A DNA stretch of 64,000 bases, from contig JBKBHA010000003.1 of assembly GCA_046297935.1 (NCBI GenBank), positions 62,001-126,000 of the forward strand. The letters run 5' to 3'. The stretch comes from CAYMZZ01 sp046297935. GTDB taxonomy: Bacteria; Bacteroidota; Bacteroidia; Chitinophagales; Chitinophagaceae. The notes beneath the pieces were generated by a model. It was not told where the DNA came from, made no database searches, and worked only from the letters and a program-made list of their open reading frames with translations. Positions 44,104 to 52,599 of the stretch are shown here, piece by piece (position 1 is the stretch's first letter; every line of letters starts with the position of its first letter). The position numbers and the translations under genes are program-made.

Positions 44104-45408
44104 ATGCACATTCCTGTTAATATGAATAGTCACTTCAAAATACTTCTCGCATTACTGCTCGCCTTTATAGCTTCATTATTTATGCCAATTGGCGAAGCAG
44201 TAAGAGTAGTATTATTAGCAATAACTTTTATATATGTTGTTCTAAACAAGCAGCTTCGAAAATCGTCAACCGCAAAAAAGCCGACACTTATTTTCTGGCT
44301 CATGGCGGCTTTCTGTATCTGGCTTGTGCTGAGCCATTTACTCTCTGACAACTCAAACGATGGAATTCGTTTCCTCGAAAAGAGAATTCCTTTGTTAATA
44401 TTTTCTTTATTTGTACCGTTGCTGGCAACAACAGCAAATTTCAAACGGCGTCTGCTGCTGGGCATTGCTGGTATTGTGACCATTGCCTGTGCCGCGGCAC
44501 TGATTGCATCTCTGCTTCAATTCCGGGCCAGCGGTAACAGTGCATTTCTTTACAACGATTCTTTATCGGTTCACCTTGGGCAGCAGTCTATTTACACATC
44601 GCTATTTGTCAATATCTCTATCTATATCCTTGCCTGGTATTACTTTTTTGGTCAGTTACCGGCAAGAATCCGGACGCTGGCCGGCCTGGCGATTCCATTT
44701 TTGATAGCCATCAGCTATCTGCTGGCCAGCCGAAACATGATGTTGATGTTGTATACAAGTATCGTATTGTTCCTTGCTTATTACATTGTTAAGCGTCGCA
44801 AATACCTCGAAGGCCTCACCCTTTTGTTGGCCCTGCTGATGGGTGTGTTTCTGGTCTACAAATTTTTTCCAAAAACACTGAACCGGTTTCGTGAACTCAC
44901 GATCACCGAATACAAATATCAAAACAATCAGGGCGAGGCGCACTATGCAGGTACGCTTACGGCCGACCAATGGAACGGGGCCAATTTTCGCCTTGCCGCC
45001 TGGCCCTGTGGCTGGCAATTGTTCAAAGAGCATCCGGTACTGGGTACCGGTTTGGGCGACAAACGCGATGAGCTGAATCGTGTGTATCGCGAAAAAGGTT
45101 TTCAGTTTGCTATCGATACCCGCAAAAACATACACAACAACTATCTCGATATTCTCTACAGCACCGGAATCCTGGGCCTGCTCCTTTTTCTATCAGGCTA
45201 TTGCCTGCTACCATTTATCAGTTTCTGGCGGCAACGCAACTGGCTCGCAGTTCTAATACACGGCACATTGTTGCTCGCCATGATCACAGAAGTCTACTTC
45301 GATCGGAGTATCGGCACCTTGTCGTTCGCGTTCTGGACCTGTCTGCTGCTCATTCTGCCACCTGACATAAAAAACCCTACTGATTATCGTCCAGATACAT
45401 CTGAATAG
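44104..45408 (+). CDS. O-antigen ligase/polymerase family membrane protein
   Basis: 434 aa with about ten to twelve membrane helices. The large periplasmic loop in the Wzy_C region has NFRLAAWPCGWQLFKEHPVL followed by GTGLGDKRDELNRVY and KNIHNNYLDIL, the family hallmark. Either ligates O-polysaccharide to lipid A core (WaaL) or polymerises it; because an ABC-type exporter is encoded next door, a ligase role is more likely. Its last 32 nt overlap the convergent wzt gene. Confidence 0.88.
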   Translation: MHIPVNMNSHFKILLALLLAFIASLFMPIGEAVRVVLLAITFIYVVLNKQLRKSSTAKKPTLIFWLMAAFCIWLVLSHLLSDNSNDGIRFLEKRIPLLIFSLFVPLLATTANFKRRLLLGIAGIVTIACAAALIASLLQFRASGNSAFLYNDSLSVHLGQQSIYTSLFVNISIYILAWYYFFGQLPARIRTLAGLAIPFLIAISYLLASRNMMLMLYTSIVLFLAYYIVKRRKYLEGLTLLLALLMGVFLVYKFFPKTLNRFRELTITEYKYQNNQGEAHYAGTLTADQWNGANFRLAAWPCGWQLFKEHPVLGTGLGDKRDELNRVYREKGFQFAIDTRKNIHNNYLDILYSTGILGLLLFLSGYCLLPFISFWRQRNWLAVLIHGTLLLAMITEVYFDRSIGTLSFAFWTCLLLILPPDIKNPTDYRPDTSE

Positions 45409-46111
45409 CCTTTTCAGGGTCACCGAAAAATTTCAATTCGCCATTTTTCATAAACCCAACCCTGCTGCAATACTTCTGTATCACCTCCATGCTATGACTA
45501 ATCAGTACAACCGTTTTGCCAGCTATCCACGAGCTCTCAAACACTTTGACGGCTTTTTCCTGAAATTTCATGTCGCCTACAGCAAATATTTCGTCCAGGA
45601 ACATGATGTCGGCCCCTGCATTTACTGCAATCGAAAATGCTAACCTGGCCATCATACCCGATGAAAAGAACTTTACTTTTGTGTCTACGAACTCGCGTAT
45701 TTCCGCGAAGTCAACAATCTCGTCGAAAATCTTATCGATTTCTCTGATCTTCAGTCCCAGTACAGAACCAGACACATAGATATTTTCACGCGCAGTCAGC
45801 TCCTGGCTCATACCCACTCCCAGGTTCATCAGCATGGTAGACCCGTCAATTTTCAAATAGCCCGTGTCGGTAGGGTAAACGCCCGCCAGCAATTTCACCA
45901 GCGTCGACTTTCCGCAACCGTTTCTACCAATAAAACCGACGCATTCACCCTTCTGTATTTCAAGTGTCACCATCTTCAATGCCTCTACACGCTTGCGTCG
46001 CGGCGGATTAAAAATGTTGAATAGCCGATGCTTCACCGTATTGTGGCTATCTTCTGATACGGTGAAGGTTTTGCTTATATTTTTTGCTACTAATGCTGTT
46101 CCGTCTGTCAT
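45377..46111 (-). CDS. wzt: Polysaccharide export ABC transporter ATPase (Wzt-like)
   Basis: 244 aa ATPase of an O-antigen/teichoic acid exporter. Walker A FIGRNGCGKSTLVKLLAG, signature region KFFSSGMMARLAFSIAVNAG, Walker B DIMFLDEIFAVGDMKFQEKA and H-loop VLISHSM are intact. It lacks the C-terminal carbohydrate-binding domain of Wzt proteins that recognise a chain-end cap, resembling shorter homologues. It is the last gene of the minus-strand glycan operon and is convergent with the ligase gene. Confidence 0.9.
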   Translation of the reverse strand: MTDGTALVAKNISKTFTVSEDSHNTVKHRLFNIFNPPRRKRVEALKMVTLEIQKGECVGFIGRNGCGKSTLVKLLAGVYPTDTGYLKIDGSTMLMNLGVGMSQELTARENIYVSGSVLGLKIREIDKIFDEIVDFAEIREFVDTKVKFFSSGMMARLAFSIAVNAGADIMFLDEIFAVGDMKFQEKAVKVFESSWIAGKTVVLISHSMEVIQKYCSRVGFMKNGELKFFGDPEKAIQMYLDDNQ

Positions 46112-46120
46112 AGCTATATT

Positions 46121-46918
46121 CTAAAGTTTTTCAGCTGCCTTTTTACCCACCCTGTTCAACAATACAATACCGGCCATAAGGACGAACGCCGCATAAATCC
46201 AATTGTAAACAAACAGATCCCACTCTGGCGAACTCTGAAACATCAGTACGTTTCGTGCATTGATGATGATTCCCGAAATGGGGTTGAGATAGTCTACACC
46301 GGGCAGTGCTTCCCGAAAGGTTTCGAGTTTAAATAATATCGGAGAAATCCAGAATCCGATGCCCGTCACTACATTCCAAACCTGCGCAATATCCTTGGCC
46401 AATACATAAACCGACGACAGGATCATTGAAAATCCTAACGCATATACGACCATATTGAGAAAGATGGGTATAAAATACAAGGCGTAAACACTAAGTCCAA
46501 GCGTTCCCTCATCCAGGAATTGATAATAGATCAGGAAGAAACAGAAATTGAAGAAAAATCCGATACAGTTAGATGAAATGGTGGAGAAATAGATTTCCAG
46601 TTTGTTCATATTTGTATACTCATACAAATATTTCTTTGTTTGTAAAATATGAACAGTACCTGTGGTAGACTCTATGAAAAAATTCCAGAGTATGAGGCCA
46701 ATAAACAGGAAGGATACGAAATTAGGTACCCCCTGCTTCAGTATCAACTCAAACGCTATATAGTAAATAAAAATATCAGAAACGGGCTTTATAAGCGCCC
46801 ACAGCAAGCCCAGTTTATTCTCATAGTAACGAAGCTTAAACTCAATCTTGGCCAGGAGCCAGATTCGCTCCGGCCTGTTAGTTCGCCCCAACCAGTCTTT
46901 TACCAATCGTATCAACAT
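46121..46918 (-). CDS. wzm: Polysaccharide export ABC transporter permease (Wzm-like)
   Basis: 265 aa ABC-2 type permease with six membrane helices. Typical segments: ENKLGLLWALIKPVSDIFIY, FIGLILWNFFIESTTGTVHI and VLAKDIAQVWNVVTGIGFWI with SPILF. Pairs with the ATPase 9 nt downstream to move undecaprenyl-linked polysaccharide across the inner membrane. Start ATG 46918, 6 nt after the upstream gene's end. Confidence 0.92.
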   Translation of the reverse strand: MLIRLVKDWLGRTNRPERIWLLAKIEFKLRYYENKLGLLWALIKPVSDIFIYYIAFELILKQGVPNFVSFLFIGLILWNFFIESTTGTVHILQTKKYLYEYTNMNKLEIYFSTISSNCIGFFFNFCFFLIYYQFLDEGTLGLSVYALYFIPIFLNMVVYALGFSMILSSVYVLAKDIAQVWNVVTGIGFWISPILFKLETFREALPGVDYLNPISGIIINARNVLMFQSSPEWDLFVYNWIYAAFVLMAGIVLLNRVGKKAAEKL

Positions 46919-46924
46919 AATCTT

Positions 46925-49078
46925 TTAATTAATCATCTTGTACAGCCTGTACGCTATCGGACGTAGATACCTGTTCCGCTTTATTGCAGCAGCCAGCTTA
47001 ACTGCAAGCCTTCCTCCCACCGGCAACCTGTCGGCAAAATCATAATCCAGCGACGGATTGTCAATTAGATGTGCGGGTCCATTCATCGCTTCCAGATTCA
47101 ACAGTTGAACTGCATAAATTGAATAAAGCTCCTGATGTTTGGCCCTTATATACTCGTTGATCAGTTTTCGCTTGTAAGGATTGATCCCACGCACCATCGA
47201 ATCGGCACGAACACGATAGTTGAACAACACTTCGGGTAGAACCACGACCCCCATATTAAGGCCAGCCAGGCGAATTATCAATTCATAATCTTCCAGGCCC
47301 GGAAATATCATAGATATATCGTTTCCACCTGCGTCTAAAAAACTGCGTCTCTTAAACACCAACGCCGCAGAATTGACAACGTTATGATACAACAGTACTG
47401 GCGGTTCGGGTTGAAACGTGGGCCAAACCTTTTCCGAACCTTCAAAATACTTTGTCCAGGCACCTACGGCATGCACATTATCATATTTTGAAAGCACAGC
47501 AATTGCCTTTGAATAATAATCAGAGGCAATCATATCGTCGGCGTCAATAAATGTCAGATAGGTCCCCTTTGCCTCCCTCGCGCCCCTGTTTCTGCTTGCT
47601 CCAAGACCGCTGTTTTTTTGCGAAACAACACGAATACCTTCAAGCCCTGCCAGATTTTGCAAAGCTGCAATGCTATCCGGATCGGTACTGCCGTCGTCTA
47701 CAATAATAATTTCCCTATTGGGATAATCTACCCGGGCAAGGTTATCTACAATCTGCTGCAGGTATATGCCCGAATTGTAAAAAGTGACAACAATGGAAAG
47801 TAAGTCGTTGCCTGTTTCCGGGAATTCTTCTTTCTTTTCACCAATCCTTATGAAAGGAAATTCTTTTGATGTACTTACTCTGTTTTGCACTGACTGTAGC
47901 AAGGCCCACTTTTGCTTGTACACCTCCTCATAAGAATAAGTCGATGTAAGTGATTCTTTCGCCTTTATAAGCACCTTAGTCCTGTCTTCCTGTGATAGTG
48001 CCAGTATCTGGTTAAGTTGATTCTCAAAATCACCTGCCAGAGCATGATCAAAAAGAAAACCGGTTTGACCATGATTAAAAATTTCAGACTGCCCGCCCTG
48101 CTTCGAAGCCAGTACCAGTTTTCCAAGGGCCATCATTTCCAGTGCTACATAAGGGAGGTTATCGAACACGCTCGGAACCAGCGCTACCGAGGCATTGCGA
48201 AGTGTATCGGCATACTCCGAAGAATGGCGCTTGGAGAGTAGTTTCAGGCGGCCCGCATCAATATCAGTTGCATATCTCTTGCGTACCAGGTCGCCCATGG
48301 TTCGCTGCTCCGGATGGTATACAATACTATCGTCGCCTAACAGCGTCAACCGAATTTCCGGCCGTTGCTTCCATACCTGTTGCATGTATTCCAAAACCCT
48401 GAAAGTCCCCTTTTGAACGGAGAGCTTAGCTACCAGAACGAGCTCGATCTGTTCGGCTGGGCTGGACACTTGCTTTGCGTCCAACAGAAAAGGATTCGGC
48501 ACTACTGCAGTTGGCAGATCTTTAAGTGCTGTGTCCTTTTGAATGGCATCAAGCAAAAAACGTGTCGGCGAAATCACGAGATCCGCTGCTTTCAGACAAA
48601 AACGCTCCATTTCCCCAATCCAGAACAACGGATACTTGTAAGTTGAAATATGGTTCTGGGGGAGATAAAGAAACGCAGGACTATGCGCTGTTATGACCAC
48701 TTTCAGGTCTTTGCACCAATTATACCCCAGCCACCGAAATTGCAGCAGATAATAAGCGATGCCCAGGTATTCCTGCGACTCGATGATATCGGGATTTCCT
48801 TCTTTCTCAATAAATCGCTTCACCACAGCTGCATATTCATAGCTAAGCTGAGTGCTATAGCCCAGGAAATCCTGAGTATTAGTACTGGTAGCCGCAAATC
48901 GAACGATCCGAATATTGGAGTCGAGGTCAACCTGTGTATTTCGCACTCTGTTGTCGTATACAAAAACCGACACCTCATGTCCCTGCTGCTGCAACATACG
49001 AGCCGTATGCACGCAGTAGGTGCTAATTCCCCCGCCAAAAAAAGGCGGGAACTCGGATGTGAGTAGCCAGTATTTCAA
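46925..49078 (-). CDS. Two-domain glycosyltransferase, GT4 fused to GT2
   Basis: 717 aa. Residues 1-390 are a GT4/GT-B enzyme: WLLTSEFPPFFGGGISTYCV, then VPNPFLLDAK, LVAKLSVQKGTFRVLEYMQ and the E-x7-E-type nucleotide-sugar site PSVFDNLPYVALEMMALGK. Residues about 420-640 are a GT2/GT-A enzyme: SIVVTFYNSGIYLQQIVDN, EIIIVDDGSTDPDS, GASRNRGAREAKG and FIDADDM (DxD). The two domains probably add consecutive sugars. No membrane helices, so it acts at the cytoplasmic face. It overlaps the upstream gene by 4 nt. Confidence 0.92.
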   Translation of the reverse strand: MKYWLLTSEFPPFFGGGISTYCVHTARMLQQQGHEVSVFVYDNRVRNTQVDLDSNIRIVRFAATSTNTQDFLGYSTQLSYEYAAVVKRFIEKEGNPDIIESQEYLGIAYYLLQFRWLGYNWCKDLKVVITAHSPAFLYLPQNHISTYKYPLFWIGEMERFCLKAADLVISPTRFLLDAIQKDTALKDLPTAVVPNPFLLDAKQVSSPAEQIELVLVAKLSVQKGTFRVLEYMQQVWKQRPEIRLTLLGDDSIVYHPEQRTMGDLVRKRYATDIDAGRLKLLSKRHSSEYADTLRNASVALVPSVFDNLPYVALEMMALGKLVLASKQGGQSEIFNHGQTGFLFDHALAGDFENQLNQILALSQEDRTKVLIKAKESLTSTYSYEEVYKQKWALLQSVQNRVSTSKEFPFIRIGEKKEEFPETGNDLLSIVVTFYNSGIYLQQIVDNLARVDYPNREIIIVDDGSTDPDSIAALQNLAGLEGIRVVSQKNSGLGASRNRGAREAKGTYLTFIDADDMIASDYYSKAIAVLSKYDNVHAVGAWTKYFEGSEKVWPTFQPEPPVLLYHNVVNSAALVFKRRSFLDAGGNDISMIFPGLEDYELIIRLAGLNMGVVVLPEVLFNYRVRADSMVRGINPYKRKLINEYIRAKHQELYSIYAVQLLNLEAMNGPAHLIDNPSLDYDFADRLPVGGRLAVKLAAAIKRNRYLRPIAYRLYKMIN

Positions 49079-49947
49079 TCTTTATATTTCTTTACGTTGT
49101 CGTTGAATAATGAGCGAAAACTCCGCTTGCCCATTAGCACTTTAATTATGTGGCCAAATCGCTTGTACCAGGTTGGTAGTATTTCGTATTCAGTTCTATA
49201 GAACTCAGAGATCGCTCGTAGTTGGGCAGGTGCAGCAAATTGATGATCTGAAAGCGTTCTCATACTTTGGAATTGACGTCTATGCAACAAACTCCTCTTT
49301 TGATCTAATAATTCGTTGTTGCGCTTGATATTATGATGACGTGACACTAACAATGCTGTCGTCAACTCGTCTTCGCGTAGTGAAGTATGGTAAATCCTTT
49401 CAAGAACTTCGGGCAAATCGCGATAATTTTGTCCTTGAACCGGCTCGACAAAGACCATTCCGTGCTCGAAAAGAAGCCGATTTCCGGGATTGGTCAAAAT
49501 CTCCCGCAATAGACTTGTCAAACCAAGCTGAGCAACTCGGCTAGCTAGTACGTATGCTTCCTCCACCCAAAAGAACCTGGGGCCAAGCCGACCCTGCGCC
49601 AGACTCAATCCAGCTAAACGATCTTTTGTCGAATTAATCGATTCTTTATGACCGTTCAAAAAAATAGTTGGACCATACAATTCCGAATTTAAATATTTTG
49701 GGTGCCAGGTCAACAACAACAAACAATTCAGCAGAGAATCAGACAGTGGATTCTCATTCAAAAAAATACGAACGATGAAACGAGTGCCCGGCCAAGCTCT
49801 GAGAAGCTGACCAATTCTTGCCTGACAAATTCCTGCGTCCAAAGTACTCACGTCGGCACAAAGTACTATCTCATCATCCGCAACATTTGTCGCAAATTTT
49901 TCTGGTATTCCCCCTTGACCAACAGAAATAAATATCGACCCCAGCAT
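49075..49947 (-). CDS. Unrecognised glycan-locus protein with YEILP tail
   Basis: 290 aa; I do not recognise the family. It opens with a hydrophobic stretch (MLGSIFISVGQGG), then an alpha/beta-looking region with RFIVRIFLNENPLSDSLL and GPTIFLNGHKESINS, and a helical region. The C-terminal 45 residues read FYRTEYEILPTWYKRFGHII, KVLMGKRSFRSLF, a basic amphipathic segment that recurs twice in the 353-aa protein at 51537-52598. It overlaps the downstream GT4-GT2 gene by 4 nt and follows the RgpF-like gene by 1 nt, so it is tightly co-translated with glycosyltransferases. Low GC compared with the rest of the window. Confidence 0.7.
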   Translation of the reverse strand: MLGSIFISVGQGGIPEKFATNVADDEIVLCADVSTLDAGICQARIGQLLRAWPGTRFIVRIFLNENPLSDSLLNCLLLLTWHPKYLNSELYGPTIFLNGHKESINSTKDRLAGLSLAQGRLGPRFFWVEEAYVLASRVAQLGLTSLLREILTNPGNRLLFEHGMVFVEPVQGQNYRDLPEVLERIYHTSLREDELTTALLVSRHHNIKRNNELLDQKRSLLHRRQFQSMRTLSDHQFAAPAQLRAISEFYRTEYEILPTWYKRFGHIIKVLMGKRSFRSLFNDNVKKYKD

Positions 49948-49948
49948 C

Positions 49949-51487
49949 TCAAATTCCGTTTAACTTATAACCGCTATCATAGATAATACATCCAAAGAGT
50001 CTCTCCCAGGCATGTGTGAATGTGCCGCCGTAGCTATCATCCACATTACCTGATTCTAATACGCTTCGACATTCCATAGCAGAATGTTTCTGTAAAAAAT
50101 TTTCCCAAATAATTGCCTTCGATAGAAAAATAGACCCCGCAACGAACAAACCACTCGACTGACCCATATGATATTTCTCCATTAGTTTGCGTAGGTAGAA
50201 TGCGTTACTCTCGGCAATATTGTCATATTCTAAGCGTCTCAAATATTCTACCGGCGCAACTGCACCCACCTTATCATCAGCTGCTAAAGTCTCGATTGCT
50301 TTAACCATTTCCGGCATTTTAATAGTAGACATGAGTCGATCTCTCCAACGAGCAGCGTCGGGGCTATGTAAACTAAGTTTATCATGACAAAAAAAGATGT
50401 ATTTTCCATCGAAACCCACCACTTTTCTCAATTCAAGTAATGCCAACTTTGCTCCAATATCACGACCTTTATCCGGACAAGAAATTATAATTGACTTCGC
50501 AAAAAGGCGTCTCAGCAATGCAACATGTCCTTTGGAGTTCTTAATGGCCCCAGCAACATTAAAAAGAAAGGAAGCCCCCGCTGCTCGCAAATCATTCAAC
50601 TCAAACAGAAATCGAAACAAAAAATGTGGAAAAAAAAGATGGCATAAAACATTCACTTCACTTGCCACAGAAGATATGCTGCCATCTTTGAACATATATT
50701 GCTCGTGCAGCCATTCTACCATTTCATCTTTGCTTGTCGCACAGCTCTCCTCAAGCACCTCGAACAAATCACCTACAGACAACAAATTCTCGGGGTTTTT
50801 CAGAATCAGATCCTTTTTTATAAAGGGAAATCCACAAGAATTAATCAATTCAATCCAGAAAAAATGGGTTGGATTCCTGCTTTCAATAAATGCGGGATCG
50901 AATCTGGCGGTATCGATTTTGCAATAAACGTCGTACCTAAACCCCGCATCGAACAAAGCCTTGCTAAGCAACAGTTCCCCATTTTTTATGATTTCATCTC
51001 GTGTCATCCTGTCAAAATCCTGCATCAATACCCTCTTGAACCCATCTGAGTGAACCACCAACTTAGAAAAACAAAGAAAAAAGGACTGAACATGTTTAAT
51101 CGGGGAGTTTGACTCACATAACCCCCACCAATCGAAATCGAGGCCTTCAAAGTGTAGTAGAATCGGCTTTAATGGCTTCACTGGCCCAAAAAGGCTGTCG
51201 TTAGTAAGAATTAAGTTATCGAACTCGTAGTCGTCACTATATTTTTTAAACCACCAACTCCAAGCTCCAAAATCATTCCCTTTATTTTCCCTAATATATA
51301 TATCGTCTGCTTTTACAAATGCAAGCAACTTTCTCCTGGAATCTGTAATAATTTCTGAATTTGAAATAAAAACTACTCTGACTCCGACCTTAGTGAGCGC
51401 CTCGATATAATGAAAGGTTGCCGCATATACAACCCTGTTTGGGTTGTAATGTGCAAACAAACACAAATAACTTTTTGTAGCAACCAT
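49949..51487 (-). CDS. Rhamnan synthesis protein F (RgpF)-type protein
   Basis: 512 aa. Both halves of the RgpF family are present and contiguous. N-terminal half: CLFAHYNPNRVVYAATFHYI, VRVVFISNSE, RENKGNDFGAWSWWF, NLILTNDSLFGPVKPLKPIL. C-terminal half: SCPDKGRDIGAKLALLELRK, YIFFCHDKLSLHSPDAARW and the tail NVDDSYGGTFTHAWERLFGC. RgpF proteins take part in rhamnose-containing polysaccharide assembly; the enzyme activity of this type is not well defined. The HAWERL tail is shared with the 945-aa protein at 52600-55437. Confidence 0.85.
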   Translation of the reverse strand: MVATKSYLCLFAHYNPNRVVYAATFHYIEALTKVGVRVVFISNSEIITDSRRKLLAFVKADDIYIRENKGNDFGAWSWWFKKYSDDYEFDNLILTNDSLFGPVKPLKPILLHFEGLDFDWWGLCESNSPIKHVQSFFLCFSKLVVHSDGFKRVLMQDFDRMTRDEIIKNGELLLSKALFDAGFRYDVYCKIDTARFDPAFIESRNPTHFFWIELINSCGFPFIKKDLILKNPENLLSVGDLFEVLEESCATSKDEMVEWLHEQYMFKDGSISSVASEVNVLCHLFFPHFLFRFLFELNDLRAAGASFLFNVAGAIKNSKGHVALLRRLFAKSIIISCPDKGRDIGAKLALLELRKVVGFDGKYIFFCHDKLSLHSPDAARWRDRLMSTIKMPEMVKAIETLAADDKVGAVAPVEYLRRLEYDNIAESNAFYLRKLMEKYHMGQSSGLFVAGSIFLSKAIIWENFLQKHSAMECRSVLESGNVDDSYGGTFTHAWERLFGCIIYDSGYKLNGI

Positions 51488-51536
51488 TGTTCAAAATTTC
51501 AGTTCTATGATACAACAGTTAGATTACACTAAACGC

Positions 51537-52598
51537 TTAGGTAATTCTGTTGCGCATTCGGTTTGCCAACCATTTACCAATTTTCTTATACCAGGCCGGT
51601 AGAATCTCATACTCATAATAGTACCAAACTTCAATCCGCTTTTCTTCAGGCAACAAATTGATAAAATCTATAAAGGCAGTTTTATGTCGCTTTGATAAAT
51701 GCCTTAACATTGGACTGCGCCCGGACAAGATTTTTAAAACAGTACCCAATCGCTTATATGCCGACGGCAAAATTTCATACTGATCTTTATATCGATTTAT
51801 TTTAACGATTTCGCCGGGGTCCATTACGGTACCATTAACCAAACCAGGATTGGGCTGATGTATGTGTATAGTCGACGGAATGTCCGCTACGCCTTCCTCT
51901 TTGGGACGATTATGGTGATTAAAAGTCGTTTCGCCTCTCACATATCTATAGTACTTATCCAGATCGAAAAGATTTCTTTCGAGAATTTCAACATGCCGTT
52001 TAAATGCATAATTAGCGTTTAACGTTTTAACCACATCTGAATTAGCGTCAATTTCAAGTCGTAACTGGCGAACCACAGAAGGCTCGTTCCGCATGTGATA
52101 AAGCACCCATTTCAGTGACTTAAGAAATACGGATATCTCCGAGTCTTGCTCAAAGTTTACTTCACCAAAAGGTAACTCCGCCCCTTCGATGTGGGGTATA
52201 TGCAGCAGTTCTGGATCTATAATCGCAAACTTGAGATTTCGAATGCCGAGTTTGCGAAACTCCCCGGCCGTCAAAATTGCAGCATCTTGAGCACCTTCAT
52301 GACCAACAAGAAAAACGATCCGTTGCTCGCAAATCGTCAAATAATTTGAGTCCAAAACCAAATGAAGCAAATCGCGAGCCACATCTTTGAACAATCCTTC
52401 GTAAATTTTTGTGTTTACGAGGTCATAACAAATCAAAAATGGGCAATCAATTTCATGAAATGAGTTTAATATCAATTCAACTTCATCAGGAGACGAAATA
52501 ATGAATTTTGCTCTTCTAACTCCAGCCTTGGCACTGCTAGGCAAGGGGGTTGTATTTTCAAGTAAGCTTGTTTCAGAAGCCAGATTCATATCTTCCAA
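51537..52598 (-). CDS. Unrecognised glycan-locus protein, weakly WbsX-like, with two YEILP tails
   Basis: 353 aa. The first 175 residues run CPFLICYDLVNTKIYEGLFK, DVARDLLHLVLDSNYLTICE, QRIVFLVGHEG and FRKLGIRNLKFAIID, an order that recalls the GH99-like WbsX domain of polysaccharide loci (cytoplasmic enzyme of unclear activity), but shortened and divergent; this is a tentative resemblance only. The C-terminus has two copies of a tail motif: DQYEILPSAYKRLGTVLKIL with SGRS, and YYEYEILPAWYKKIGKWLAN. One similar tail is found in the 290-aa protein nearby. Gap of 1 nt to the upstream 945-aa gene. Confidence 0.6.
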   Translation of the reverse strand: MEDMNLASETSLLENTTPLPSSAKAGVRRAKFIISSPDEVELILNSFHEIDCPFLICYDLVNTKIYEGLFKDVARDLLHLVLDSNYLTICEQRIVFLVGHEGAQDAAILTAGEFRKLGIRNLKFAIIDPELLHIPHIEGAELPFGEVNFEQDSEISVFLKSLKWVLYHMRNEPSVVRQLRLEIDANSDVVKTLNANYAFKRHVEILERNLFDLDKYYRYVRGETTFNHHNRPKEEGVADIPSTIHIHQPNPGLVNGTVMDPGEIVKINRYKDQYEILPSAYKRLGTVLKILSGRSPMLRHLSKRHKTAFIDFINLLPEEKRIEVWYYYEYEILPAWYKKIGKWLANRMRNRIT

Positions 52599-52599
52599 T

